DNA of 64,000 bases from the NCBI GenBank assembly GCA_040388625.1, contig JAZKBK010000005.1, positions 223,478 to 287,477 of the forward strand, read 5' to 3'. Positions 45,729 to 55,047 of this stretch are shown here, piece after piece. Below the pieces are notes generated by a model that saw only the letters and a list, made by a program, of their open reading frames with translations, was not told the DNA's origin and did not search any database. Every line of letters starts with the position of its first letter. The first letter of the stretch is position 1. The position numbers were made by a program, and so were the translations under genes. The DNA is from Gemmatimonadota bacterium. Its GTDB lineage: Bacteria > Gemmatimonadota > Gemmatimonadetes > Gemmatimonadales > Gemmatimonadaceae.

Positions 45729-46565
45729 ATGAGTGTTCTTGCCATGACGGGGCTGGTCGCGATTGGCTCATTCGCGGCTGGCATGCTTGGAGCACTCACG
45801 GGGCTCGGCGGTGGCATGATCATCGTGCCCATGCTCACCCTGGTGTTCGGAGTGGATATCAGGTATGCGATCGGCGCTTCACTGATTTCGGTGATAGCGA
45901 CGTCGTCCGGTGCGGCCGCCGCGTATGTCCGCGAGGGCTACACCAACATTCGAATCGGAATGTTCCTGGAAGTAGCGACCACGCTCGGCGCGCTGGGCGG
46001 AGCCTACATTGCCGGACTCATCTCGACGAGCGCCATAGCGGTAATCTTCTCCCTGGTCCTGGCATACTCGGCCTACCGGTCGTTTCAGCCGCGGGAAGAA
46101 CATTCCATCGACGGCCCGCCGGACAAGTGGGCCACGCGCCTCAGGATGGACGGCACATATCCTACCGCCGAAGGGCTGCAGGCGTACACCGTCCACGCAG
46201 TGCCGACCGGCTTCTCGCTCATGTTCCTCGCCGGAATCCTGTCCGGGCTGCTTGGCATCGGATCGGGAGCCGTGAAGGTGCTCGCAATGGATCAGGCGAT
46301 GCGTCTTCCGTTCAAGGTCTCGACGACGACGAGCAACTTCATGATCGGCGTGACCGCGGCGGCGAGCGCGGGCGTCTATCTGCATCGCGGGTACATCGAT
46401 CCTGTGCTCGCGTTCCCCGTCATGCTCGGCGTGCTTGCCGGTGCGCTTACGGGTGCACGAGTTCTTGCCGGCGCGAAGGTGCGCGCACTGCGCACGATAT
46501 TCACCGTCGTGATAGTGTTCCTCGCTGTGGAAATGGCTTACAAGGGTCTGCGAGGCGGCATATGA
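45729..46565 (+). CDS. TauE/SafE-family anion permease
   Basis: A 278-residue membrane protein with eight or nine TMs and the family's two-fold repeat: FAAGMLGALTGLGGGMIIVP in the first half and SLMFLAGILSGLLGIGSGAV in the second. Members export or import sulfite, sulfoacetate or other organosulfur anions. The ATG at 45729 starts directly before TM1; an upstream extension to 45624 would overlap the divergent TolC region. The next gene overlaps its stop (ATGA), and DUF1634 proteins commonly accompany these permeases. Confidence 0.9.
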   Translation: MSVLAMTGLVAIGSFAAGMLGALTGLGGGMIIVPMLTLVFGVDIRYAIGASLISVIATSSGAAAAYVREGYTNIRIGMFLEVATTLGALGGAYIAGLISTSAIAVIFSLVLAYSAYRSFQPREEHSIDGPPDKWATRLRMDGTYPTAEGLQAYTVHAVPTGFSLMFLAGILSGLLGIGSGAVKVLAMDQAMRLPFKVSTTTSNFMIGVTAAASAGVYLHRGYIDPVLAFPVMLGVLAGALTGARVLAGAKVRALRTIFTVVIVFLAVEMAYKGLRGGI

Positions 46566-46960
46566 GTGAGCCGCTGTGGCGCACCGGTCGCTGGAGCGAC
46601 GAGCACGTAGAGCTCTTCGTCGGAAATCTCCTGCGTTGGGGAGTGATCATAGCCGCTGCCGTGACTGTTGTCGGTGGCGCGCTCTTCCTCTCGCTGCATG
46701 GCGGAAGAATCGCGGATTACCACGTATTCCATGGACAACCGGATGCGCTCAAATCCGTCTCCGAGGTTGTGGCCAAGGCGCTGCGGTTCCAGCCTGAGGC
46801 GGTGATCCAGCTCGGGCTGCTGCTGTTGATCGCAACCCCGATCGCCCGCGTCGCACTGTCCCTGCTCGCCTTCGTGAAGCAGCACGACCGTACCTACATC
46901 GTAGTCACGGCGATCGTGCTGGGCTTGCTTCTCTACAGCTTGACGGGAGCGGGCGCCTAG
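46562..46960 (+). CDS. DUF1634-family membrane protein
   Basis: A 132-residue protein with three TM helices (about 25-48, 80-103 and 110-130) and the family feature LLRWGVIIAAAVTVVGGALF near the start, then AVIQLGLLLLIATPIARVAL. It overlaps the TauE/SafE gene by four bases. DUF1634 proteins are typically found beside TauE/SafE permeases and are presumed to be subunits, though the role is unproven. Confidence 0.85.
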   Translation: MSEPLWRTGRWSDEHVELFVGNLLRWGVIIAAAVTVVGGALFLSLHGGRIADYHVFHGQPDALKSVSEVVAKALRFQPEAVIQLGLLLLIATPIARVALSLLAFVKQHDRTYIVVTAIVLGLLLYSLTGAGA

Positions 46961-46999
46961 CCTGCCCACCGAAACCGTTCTCCGCAACAGGTCACGTCA

Positions 47000-48577
47000 A
47001 TGTTAGCGTCGATTGTCACCCTCCTGACGTTGCTCGGCACGATATCACCTGCGCACGTCGCTCCGGCGCCTGTCGCGCAGATTCACTACACGGTAGCGAT
47101 GCCGGATCCGGCGTCGCACCTGTACACCGTCACCATCGATGTCGATGGCGTGAAGGGTTCTGTCCTGAAGCTGCAGATGCCGGTCTGGTCGCCCGGACGG
47201 TACGCGCGCATGGATTTCGCCAAGAATGTACAGGAGTTCTCCGTAACCGATGGTAACGGCAAGGCGCTCAAATGGGATCGCGAGAACGGATCGCTGTGGC
47301 GCGTTTATCCCGGTGCTGCGCATCGCGTTGTAGCTCACTATCGCGTATTCGGCGACGATCTGTCCGGAACATTCAGCGTGCTCGACACGTTGCACGCGAA
47401 CTGGAATGGTGCATCGCTCTTCATGTACGTCGAGGGCCGCAAGCCCTCGCCGGTTACGTTGCATGTCGATGCACCCGATGGGTGGCACATCATCAACGGC
47501 GACGCGCAGAAGCTCGACCAGACCGATTATTCATTCGAGAACTACGACCGCCTGATCGACACGCCGACCGAAGTCGCGCCTGGTTTCATGGTCGATTCAT
47601 TCACGGTCGACAACAGACTGTATCGCACGGTCGTTCATCACAACGGACCGACCACTCCCGAAGAACGCGCCCGCTTCGTGGCCTCGATTCGCAGGATCGT
47701 CGAGGCTCACAACCGCGTGATCGGACCGCCGCCGCTGCGCATGTACACATTCCTGTTCCACATCGGCTTCCCCGGCGGCGATGGCATGGAGCACCTGTAC
47801 TCGACGCAGATCATCGATCGCAAACCGTGGGTGGATACTGCCTCCGTTCTTGCGGGAGTCGAGACGGCCGCGCACGAATACTTCCACGTGTGGAACGTCA
47901 AGCGCATCCGGCCGTTCGCGCTCGGGCCGTTCGACTACACGCGCGAGCAGTATCAGCCGAGTCTCTGGGTGGCGGAGGGCTGGACGCAGTACTACGGCGA
48001 GATGGCGACGTCGCGCGCGAAGCTTGGCTCGACCGAAGACACGTATGCGATGATGGCGGGAATCGTCCAGGCAAACCTCACCGCGCCGGGCCGCAAGGAA
48101 GTCTCCGCGCGCATGGCCTCGTTCGAGGCTCCGTTCTTCGATGGCGCACCGCGTGCTCAGAAGACGAATGCGTCGCAAACATTCTTCACCTATTACTTCA
48201 AGGGTGCTGGCATTGCGCTCGCGCTCGATCTGATGATCCGCGACCAGAGCAACAACGTGCGCTCGCTGGACGATGCCCTGCGTGCGCTCAAGAAGCTTTC
48301 GTGGGATCAGCCGAACGCGTCCTACTACCTGCAGGGACGCGGCTACACCGAGGCCGACGTGGAGCACGCGGTATCGCAGGTGATGGGCAAGGACATGCAT
48401 CCCTGGTTCGAGCGCTACGTGGGCGGAAAGGAAGACATGGACTTCGACAGCATCCTCGCTCTGGCCGGTCTGAAGCTGAACCGCGACGCCACGCGCTGGA
48501 CGATTACTGCCGATCCGGGCGCATCGTCAAGACAGATCGCGATACGGGACTCGTGGCTGGCGGACTCCCAGCAGTAG
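47000..48577 (+). CDS. Exported M61-family aminopeptidase, PDZ domain apparently missing
   Basis: A 525-residue glycyl-aminopeptidase-like zinc enzyme. It has a Sec signal (about 1-20), an N-terminal beta domain (about 28-210), and the catalytic domain with GMEH (262-265), the zinc site HEYFH (292-296, in AAHEYFHVWNVKRIRP) and the third ligand Glu in WVAEGWTQYYGE. Usual M61 proteins are about 600 residues and end in a PDZ domain. Here only about 40 residues follow the catalytic part (FDSILALAGLKLNRDATRWT), which look like the edge of such a domain. The frame has no internal break. Confidence 0.9.
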   Translation: MLASIVTLLTLLGTISPAHVAPAPVAQIHYTVAMPDPASHLYTVTIDVDGVKGSVLKLQMPVWSPGRYARMDFAKNVQEFSVTDGNGKALKWDRENGSLWRVYPGAAHRVVAHYRVFGDDLSGTFSVLDTLHANWNGASLFMYVEGRKPSPVTLHVDAPDGWHIINGDAQKLDQTDYSFENYDRLIDTPTEVAPGFMVDSFTVDNRLYRTVVHHNGPTTPEERARFVASIRRIVEAHNRVIGPPPLRMYTFLFHIGFPGGDGMEHLYSTQIIDRKPWVDTASVLAGVETAAHEYFHVWNVKRIRPFALGPFDYTREQYQPSLWVAEGWTQYYGEMATSRAKLGSTEDTYAMMAGIVQANLTAPGRKEVSARMASFEAPFFDGAPRAQKTNASQTFFTYYFKGAGIALALDLMIRDQSNNVRSLDDALRALKKLSWDQPNASYYLQGRGYTEADVEHAVSQVMGKDMHPWFERYVGGKEDMDFDSILALAGLKLNRDATRWTITADPGASSRQIAIRDSWLADSQQ

Positions 48578-48644
48578 CTCGCCAATGGTAGCGCTGGCGT
48601 CCTAGCGCGCCGCCTCGAACCGCGTCCTCTTGCCGATCCACGAA

Positions 48645-48669
48645 GCGATGGCAGTGACACTGCCATCGC
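48645..48669. promoter_or_regulatory. Perfect 25-bp palindrome with one central base
   Basis: GCGATGGCAGTG-A-CACTGCCATCGC, 33 bases before the start of the kinase-like gene at 48703 and 67 bases after the M61 stop. It could be an operator or an M61 terminator hairpin; no T-run follows. Confidence 0.5.
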
Positions 48670-48702
48670 AGGATCGTCATTTGTCAACCTCAACGACGTG
48701 TA

Positions 48703-49977
48703 ATGCAACCTGGGTCCCCCTCACCTGCACGGTCATGGCGCGCTGCGCTAGTCGTCGCCTGCCTTGCCGGCACGACGGTTGTGTGCGCCATCCTGGCAAC
48801 TGAGGTACGGCAGGTCAATGCCGCCCTCGACACGACTACATCGCAGACACTCCGGGACTACGCGACTTCGGCGGGCCGGATCCTGGGCACGGAGGCGATC
48901 CGACGGTCGGAGGGGTTCAGGTCGAGACTCTACGGTCCGTTGATGGGCACCATAGTCGTGGATGGAGCAGCGCCGCCATTGGCCACCTTCGCGCACCGCG
49001 CCGACTCTCTCTACGCCGCAGAGAAATACGACCCTGATTCGCTTCGCGGCTATATCCGCGTCGATGTGCGAACCCATAGTTGGGAAGGCGTGGGCTCGAT
49101 GGCCGATTCCAGCCGTGCGGCTGCGGTGGTGGCCAAGGCCCTGGCGAGAGCGAGACTGGATACGGCACGAACGCCGCTCCTCGTGCTTCCCGGCGCGCAC
49201 GAGCCCATAATCGTCTCGGCCGCGGCGGTCGCCGACTCGGCCGGGCGTCAGTACATGTATATCGTCGTTCAGGCGCGTGCAACGAATTTTCGCCACGCGA
49301 TGCAGGCGACAATGCAGTCGGTACCGCTTCTGCCGCCGTCATTCGCGGGATCTGCGTGGAACCTGGACAAGTCCGCCGCTGCCAATCACGTCTCGAACGA
49401 TTCACTCATCGGTGTACGGATCACCGCAGTCGATGGAACGGTGCTCTACGTATCACCCCATTCCTACGACAGTCCCTACCGCGGAGAGTACCACTTCCAG
49501 AGCGGACCGGACGGCTTCACCATTGAAACCGTGCTTCGTCCGAGTCTCGCTACGGCGCTCGTGCCCGCAGTCGTTCGCACCGCCAGCCGGTCGCTTTACA
49601 TCGGGCTCGGACTTGTAGGCTGCTTTCTTCTGGCCGTTTCCTTCATCGCCTTCTGGGGCGAGATGTCGCATCAGACGGCCGAGCGGGCCAAATCGCTGCA
49701 GCAACTCACGACAGGACTTCGGCATGAGCTGAACAATGCGCTCGCGAGCGTCATGCTCGAATCTCAGATGCTCGCGGCGTCCGACGACGCATCGCTCGAT
49801 GCGCGCTATGCGGGTGCCGCGATCGCTGAACAGGCGGAGCGGATGCGGAAAGCTCTGCGGCGGCTCGACAACGTCGATCACCTGCCGGTGGTCAACTACT
49901 TCGAGGGAAAGTCGATGCTGGATCTCACCGGCTCGCACCCTACGGAGCAGGAGCGCGAAGCCGCACGCGCAAGCTGA
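48703..49977 (+). CDS. Membrane protein with extracytoplasmic sensor and HisKA-like domain, no ATPase domain
   Basis: A 424-residue protein built like the front half of a sensor kinase. TM1 about 13-33, a large extracytoplasmic domain (about 35-295) with strand-rich text (IGVRITAVDGTVLYVSPHSY), TM2 about 297-317, then a helical DHp-like segment with the H-box-like LRHELNNALASVMLESQMLA (His341) and a second helix up to about 395. The protein ends about 30 residues later; no N-box or GxGxG ATP-binding domain follows, and the frame ends with a normal stop before the convergent hrpB gene. It may be a phosphate receiver for another kinase, a phosphatase, or a decayed kinase. Confidence 0.75.
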   Translation: MQPGSPSPARSWRAALVVACLAGTTVVCAILATEVRQVNAALDTTTSQTLRDYATSAGRILGTEAIRRSEGFRSRLYGPLMGTIVVDGAAPPLATFAHRADSLYAAEKYDPDSLRGYIRVDVRTHSWEGVGSMADSSRAAAVVAKALARARLDTARTPLLVLPGAHEPIIVSAAAVADSAGRQYMYIVVQARATNFRHAMQATMQSVPLLPPSFAGSAWNLDKSAAANHVSNDSLIGVRITAVDGTVLYVSPHSYDSPYRGEYHFQSGPDGFTIETVLRPSLATALVPAVVRTASRSLYIGLGLVGCFLLAVSFIAFWGEMSHQTAERAKSLQQLTTGLRHELNNALASVMLESQMLAASDDASLDARYAGAAIAEQAERMRKALRRLDNVDHLPVVNYFEGKSMLDLTGSHPTEQEREAARAS

Positions 49978-49995
49978 CCTAGGCTCGGAACGGCG

Positions 49996-52539
49996 TTACT
50001 CTCCCCTCCGTTTTGCCCTCGCCGTCGGCGCTGCAGTCAGGGGATCTTCCGGCCAGACATGCTTTGGATACCGTCCGCGCAGCTCCTTCCGTACCTCGAA
50101 ATAACTCCCGCGCCAGAAACCTTCCAGATCACGCGTGACCTGCACTGGCCTGCGCGCTGGCGATAGCAGCTCGAGCGTCAAGGGAACGCTTCCGGCATCG
50201 ACAGTCGGTGTCTGCTTCACGCCGAACATCTCCTGTAGTCTCACGGCAATGCTTGGCGCGTCCGGCTTGCCGTAGTCGATTGCGACACGCGTGCCCGTCG
50301 GCGCGACATAATGAAGTGGTGCGAGTCTGTCGAGATCGCTGCGCTGCCGCCAGTCCATCATCGCCATCAATGCACGGTCGAGATCGTCGTCCAGATCTCG
50401 CAGAGACGTGCGTCCGTCCAGAATGGGCGCCAGCCAGTCGTCGAGCGTCGCCGTGAGGAACTCGTCGGACATGTCGGGCCAATCCGCGTGTCTCGCTCGC
50501 ACGAATGCGACACGCTCGCGGACTGTCTTCGCGGCGCCACTCCATGGAAGCGTCTGAATCCCTTCGCGGCGCACTATGTTCAGCATCAGCTGCGCCGCGC
50601 CTTTCATTCCAGAATCGGTAACTAGCGATTCACTGAGTGTGATCGCGCCGAGTCGCGTTCGCATTCGCGCGCGAACGCTGCGCGCGCGATCATCCCACTC
50701 CAGAACCTCCTCGACCTCGATCTGATCTGCGAACAGCGCATCGATCTCCGATTGCGTCAACGATGCACCTAGAAATATTCGCGACGATCGCGCATCACCG
50801 TCGAGCTCGGCGGCTACTATGTATTCGGCTGACGACAGTCCCTGCGGGTGTGTGAGCGCTGCGCCGCGCCCGTTTCGAAGCAGGAAGCGCCCGTCCATCA
50901 CGTCGCCCCGCGCCTGACCGATGCGGTCGGGGTATGCGAGCGCCAGAACCACTCCCGCGTTCGCTGTCTCACCCGCGGAATGACTGGCAACACCCAGCTG
51001 ACGTCTAAGCGCCATGCTTTCTGCCGCAATCCGTCGCAGTTGCGTCCCGTCGACCTGCGCGCCGTGCAGTGCGACGCGACCAGCCGGCGCGTGCAGCAAC
51101 TCCAGACGAATCCCGATGTCGGCGTCGGCAGCTCCATCGACGCCACGTACGAAGTCACGCTCGCCGAGTATCGCGGCAATGTCACATGCGATCGCACCAT
51201 TGCCGATAGCGATCGATCTTATCAGCATGTGCGCGATGCGTGGATGAACCGGCAGCGCCGCCATCGCGCGACCATGATGCGTGATGGCACCGGACTGATC
51301 GAGCGCGCCGAGCATCGTCAGCAGTTGCGCTCCCTGCTCCAGCGCCGATAGTGGTGGAGCATCGAGCCAGCGAAGCTCGTCCACATCCTTTATCCCGGCA
51401 ACTGCAAGCTCGAGAACAAGCGGCGCGAGATCAGCCTGAAGAATCTCCGGACTCGTGTGCTCCAGAAGATGATGCTGCTCGTGCTCCGGCCAGAGACGGT
51501 AGCACCTGCCCGGCGCCGTTCGTCCCGCGCGTCCCGCGCGTTGGTCGGCAGAAGAGCGTGATGTGCGGACGGTTTCGAGGCGCGTCATTCCGCTTCGTGG
51601 CGAAAAGCGGGGTGCGCGCGCGAGTCCGCTGTCGATCACGACCCGGACACCTTCGATCGTGAGACTCGTTTCCGCGATTGGCGTCGAGAGCACGACCTTG
51701 CGCGAGCCGCGCGGTGCGGGTGCAATCGCCGCATCCTGTGCCTGCTGCGACAGATCGCCATACAGCGGCTCGACGTGCACGTTGTCCGGCACGCGCCCCG
51801 CGAGCAGTGCGGCGACACGCCGTATCTCCGCTCCGCCGGGAAGAAATACCAGAATGTCGCCGTCGTTATCGTCGAGTGCAGCCACGACTCTGGATGCAAC
51901 CGCCGCTGCCAGGCTCCGTGCGTCCGGCCGCGCCGAGTACGCCAGCTCGACCGGGAAGATCCGCCCTTCGCTTCTGATCACAGGAGCACTATCCAGAAGC
52001 GTTGCGACCCGCGCGCCGTCCAGCGTGGCCGACATGACGAGTATTCTGAGATCAGGTCGTATCAATGACTGCGATTGCAGCGCGAGTGCGAGCCCGGTAT
52101 CGGCGTGAATACTGCGTTCGTGAAACTCATCGAAGATGAGAAGCCCCACGCGCTCCAGCGTTGCATCGCTCTGCAACATTCGCGTGAGGATTCCCTCCGT
52201 CACTACTTCGATCCTCGTTCTCGGCCCTATTCGCGTGTCGCGCCGCACCCTGTATCCAACAGTGTCGCCGGCGCGCTCACCGAGCAGCTGAGACATGCGA
52301 TGCGTTACCGCGCGCGCGGCCAGCCGGCGCGGCTCCAGCATCACGATCCTGGAGTTGCCGAGCCACGGCTCGTCGATCAGAGCGAGAGGGACGTGAGTCG
52401 TCTTTCCGGCGCCGGGAGGGGCCTGCAGTACGGCGCCGTTCCCGCTCGCCAGCGCCGCGCGCAGGGCGGGGATCGCCTCGTCCACGGGAAGCCGCGCTCC
52501 AGGTAGTTCTTCGCCGCCGGCGTCGACTGGTCGAGTCAT
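49996..52539 (-). CDS. hrpB: ATP-dependent RNA helicase HrpB (DEAH-family)
   Basis: An 847-residue helicase. RecA-like domain 1 has QAPPGAGKTTHVPLAL (Walker A), DEFH in LLIFDEFHERSIHAD (HrpB has DEFH where other members have DEAH) and SAT in LVMSATLDG. Domain 2 has STPIAETSLTIEGVRVVIDSG and the QRAGRAGRTAPG arginine-finger motif. The helicase-associated domain and the long HrpB-specific C-terminal part follow to a basic tail. In E. coli the role is unclear; in other bacteria HrpB affects mRNA processing and surface properties. Divergent from the PSMA-like gene, with a 17-bp inverted repeat between them. Confidence 0.94.
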   Translation of the reverse strand: MTRPVDAGGEELPGARLPVDEAIPALRAALASGNGAVLQAPPGAGKTTHVPLALIDEPWLGNSRIVMLEPRRLAARAVTHRMSQLLGERAGDTVGYRVRRDTRIGPRTRIEVVTEGILTRMLQSDATLERVGLLIFDEFHERSIHADTGLALALQSQSLIRPDLRILVMSATLDGARVATLLDSAPVIRSEGRIFPVELAYSARPDARSLAAAVASRVVAALDDNDGDILVFLPGGAEIRRVAALLAGRVPDNVHVEPLYGDLSQQAQDAAIAPAPRGSRKVVLSTPIAETSLTIEGVRVVIDSGLARAPRFSPRSGMTRLETVRTSRSSADQRAGRAGRTAPGRCYRLWPEHEQHHLLEHTSPEILQADLAPLVLELAVAGIKDVDELRWLDAPPLSALEQGAQLLTMLGALDQSGAITHHGRAMAALPVHPRIAHMLIRSIAIGNGAIACDIAAILGERDFVRGVDGAADADIGIRLELLHAPAGRVALHGAQVDGTQLRRIAAESMALRRQLGVASHSAGETANAGVVLALAYPDRIGQARGDVMDGRFLLRNGRGAALTHPQGLSSAEYIVAAELDGDARSSRIFLGASLTQSEIDALFADQIEVEEVLEWDDRARSVRARMRTRLGAITLSESLVTDSGMKGAAQLMLNIVRREGIQTLPWSGAAKTVRERVAFVRARHADWPDMSDEFLTATLDDWLAPILDGRTSLRDLDDDLDRALMAMMDWRQRSDLDRLAPLHYVAPTGTRVAIDYGKPDAPSIAVRLQEMFGVKQTPTVDAGSVPLTLELLSPARRPVQVTRDLEGFWRGSYFEVRKELRGRYPKHVWPEDPLTAAPTARAKRRGE

Positions 52540-52558
52540 TCACAGTTGAAGTTAACGA

Positions 52559-52630
52559 CACCCGGCATGTTCCCGGTCGCGCCGTCGCTGGCGTACGGCA
52601 CGGGCGCGGCGATCGGGAACATGCCGGGTG
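52559..52630. promoter_or_regulatory. Perfect 17-bp inverted repeat in the hrpB/M28 divergent region
   Basis: CACCCGGCATGTTCCCG (52559-52575) faces CGGGAACATGCCGGGTG (52614-52630). The 38-base centre continues the pairing in part (GTCGC-GCCG facing CGGC-GAT). It begins 20 bases upstream of the hrpB start codon and lies 140 bases before the M28 start. It may be a two-site operator for both genes or a leader hairpin of hrpB. Confidence 0.55.
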
Positions 52631-52770
52631 ATCCGAGTGGAACGGTGTGAACACGCCTTCGAACATGTGATCCGACAACCGGTGCGCCTGTCAGCCCACG
52701 CGGGCGACCTGTGAACCGTATATTCGGCGACTGGCTCGTGTCGGTCGTCAACCACTGCTGTGAGGGCTAC

Positions 52771-55026
52771 ATGCGATTTTTCAGTCTCCCGTTTCTCGCT
52801 TCGCTTGGCGTGCTCGCCGTCCCGCTGGTCGCGGCGTCTCCGCCTCCATCGGGCGACATCCTCGGCTTCACTCCAGCATCGTCGCGAATTCAACGCGACT
52901 GGGAGAACAAGTTTCGCGCGTTACCCGATCCAGCGCGCATGCGCGCGGACATGAAACTGCTCGCCGCGCGTCCACATCACGTTGGCTCGCCGTACGACAA
53001 GCAGAACGCGGAATGGATCCTCAAACAGTTCAAGGATGCCGGATGGGATGCGCACATCGAGACGTTCAACGTGCTCTTCCCGACACCAAAGCAGCGACTC
53101 GTCGAGCTCGTCGCGCCGACACGCTTCACGGCGAAGCTTCAGGAACCACCGGTACCGGGAGACCCGACGTCGTTCCAGACATCGGAGCAACTTCCGACTT
53201 ATAACGCGTACTCGATCGACGGCGACGTCACGGGTCCACTCGTCTACGTCAACTATGGAATCCCTTCGGACTACGATGAGCTTGCACGGCGCGGTGTATC
53301 GGTCAAGGGCGCGATAGTCATCGCGCGTTACGGGCAGTCGTGGAGAGGCATCAAGCCGAAAGTCGCCGCGGAGCACGGCGCGATCGGTTGTCTGATCTAT
53401 TCCGATCCTGGCGATGACGGTTACAACGATGGCGACGTCTTTCCGAAAGGACCGATGCGTCCGGCCGACGGCGTCCAGCGTGGCAGTGTGATGGACATGC
53501 CAACCTATCCAGGTGATCCGTTGACTCCGGGTGTCGGCGCTACGAAGGATGCAAAGCGTCTCGCACTCAAGGACGTGAAAGTACTCACGAAGATCCCCGT
53601 GCTTCCCATCTCGTACGGTGATGCGAAGCCACTGCTCGCGGCCATTGGCGGTGACGTTGCGCCGAACGGCTGGCGTGGTGCGCTCCCGATCACGTACAAG
53701 GTTGGACCCGGACCTGCGCGAGTCCATCTCGTCGTCAAGTCCAACTGGGACATCAAGCCGATTTACGATGTGATCGGCCAGTTGCGCGGAAGCTCGTCGC
53801 CGGATGAATGGGTGGTTCGTGGAAATCATCACGACGCATGGGTGAACGGCGCGGACGATCCGATCGCCGGTCAGGTTGCGCTGCTGGAGGAAGTCCGCGC
53901 AATGGGCGCGCTCGTCAAACAGGGCTGGCACCCCAAGCGCACGATCATCTACGCCGCCTGGGATGGAGAGGAACCCGGTCTGCTGGGTTCGACCGAATGG
54001 GCTGAAACACACGCGAAGGAGCTCGCGGCACATGCAGTTGCGTATCTCAACAGCGACACTAACGGACGCGGTTATCTCGGCGTCAGCGGCTCGCACGTGC
54101 TGGAGAAGTTCATCAACGGTGTGATGCGCGACATAACCGATCCCGAAACCGGCGCGAGCGTTGCAAGCCGGTCTCGCGCGCGTTCGCTCCTGCATGCGTC
54201 CGCCGCCGCGCGCAAGGATATTCGGAACCGCGCCGATCTTCACATCGGCGCACTTGGCTCCGGCTCCGACTACACTGCGTTCCTGCAGCACGTCGGCGTT
54301 CCATCGATGAACCTGGGCTTCGGCGGCGAGGATCAGGGTGGTGTGTACCATTCGGTGTACGATGACTTCTACTGGTACACGCACTTCTCCGATACGTCGT
54401 TCGTATATGGCAAGGCGCTCGCGCAGACTGCCGGCACCGCCGTGATGCGCCTCGCTGACGCTGACGTGATTCCGTATGACTTCACCGATCTTGCGCAGAC
54501 CGTCGGCACCTACGTGACCGAGCTCAAGACGCTTCACAAGACGATGGCATCGGATGTCGTCGAGCACAACCGTGAAGTTGCCGACAGTGGATTCTTCCTC
54601 ACCAACGATCCGCGTCATCCGCTCACGCTTCCGAACGCTGAAGCGGCGATACCGGATCTAGACTTTGCGCCGCTGGACAGCGCGACTGCTGCATTGACCC
54701 GGGCCGCTGAGCGCTATCAGGCGGCATTCGCGCAATCGATGGACGGCGCAGCCACGGAGAGCTTCGTCAAGCTCAACGCAGATCTGCTGCAGAGCGAGCG
54801 CGTGCTCCTGTCGGATGCCGGACTCCCGAACCGTCCCTGGTTCAAGCACCTGCTGTATGCGCCCGGTTACTACACTGGCTACGGCGTCAAGACGATCCCC
54901 GGCGTGCGCGAGGCGATCGAACAGAAGGAGTGGCCACTGGCAACAACCGAGATCGGACGTGTGTCAGCGGCACTGAACGCCGAGGCCGCGTTGGTTGACA
55001 GAGCCGCAACGGAATTGGGCCACTGA
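52771..55026 (+). CDS. Exported M28B-family carboxypeptidase (PSMA/NAALADase-like)
   Basis: A 751-residue zinc peptidase like human glutamate carboxypeptidase II. Sec signal about 1-23. A PA domain is inserted about 120-300 (GPLVYVNYGIPSDYDELARR, then GVSVKGAIVIARYG). The M28 core has HHDAWVNGADDPIAG (first zinc His and bridging Asp), AAWDGEEPGLLGSTEW (catalytic Glu-Glu), YLNSDTNGRG (Asp), GSGSDYTAFLQHVG and the last His in YHSVYDDFYWY. The C-terminal dimerisation domain of the transferrin-receptor type (about 590-745) is present. Full length. It could remove C-terminal glutamate or aspartate from peptides outside the inner membrane. Confidence 0.94.
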   Translation: MRFFSLPFLASLGVLAVPLVAASPPPSGDILGFTPASSRIQRDWENKFRALPDPARMRADMKLLAARPHHVGSPYDKQNAEWILKQFKDAGWDAHIETFNVLFPTPKQRLVELVAPTRFTAKLQEPPVPGDPTSFQTSEQLPTYNAYSIDGDVTGPLVYVNYGIPSDYDELARRGVSVKGAIVIARYGQSWRGIKPKVAAEHGAIGCLIYSDPGDDGYNDGDVFPKGPMRPADGVQRGSVMDMPTYPGDPLTPGVGATKDAKRLALKDVKVLTKIPVLPISYGDAKPLLAAIGGDVAPNGWRGALPITYKVGPGPARVHLVVKSNWDIKPIYDVIGQLRGSSSPDEWVVRGNHHDAWVNGADDPIAGQVALLEEVRAMGALVKQGWHPKRTIIYAAWDGEEPGLLGSTEWAETHAKELAAHAVAYLNSDTNGRGYLGVSGSHVLEKFINGVMRDITDPETGASVASRSRARSLLHASAAARKDIRNRADLHIGALGSGSDYTAFLQHVGVPSMNLGFGGEDQGGVYHSVYDDFYWYTHFSDTSFVYGKALAQTAGTAVMRLADADVIPYDFTDLAQTVGTYVTELKTLHKTMASDVVEHNREVADSGFFLTNDPRHPLTLPNAEAAIPDLDFAPLDSATAALTRAAERYQAAFAQSMDGAATESFVKLNADLLQSERVLLSDAGLPNRPWFKHLLYAPGYYTGYGVKTIPGVREAIEQKEWPLATTEIGRVSAALNAEAALVDRAATELGH

Positions 55027-55047
55027 TAGAGCGATAGGCGTGATGTT

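Noticed and set aside
45550-45795. N-terminal extension of the TolC-like gene to 45795
   Set aside because: The added residues are Pro/Ser/Arg-rich and precede a good signal peptide, and they would overlap the divergent permease region.
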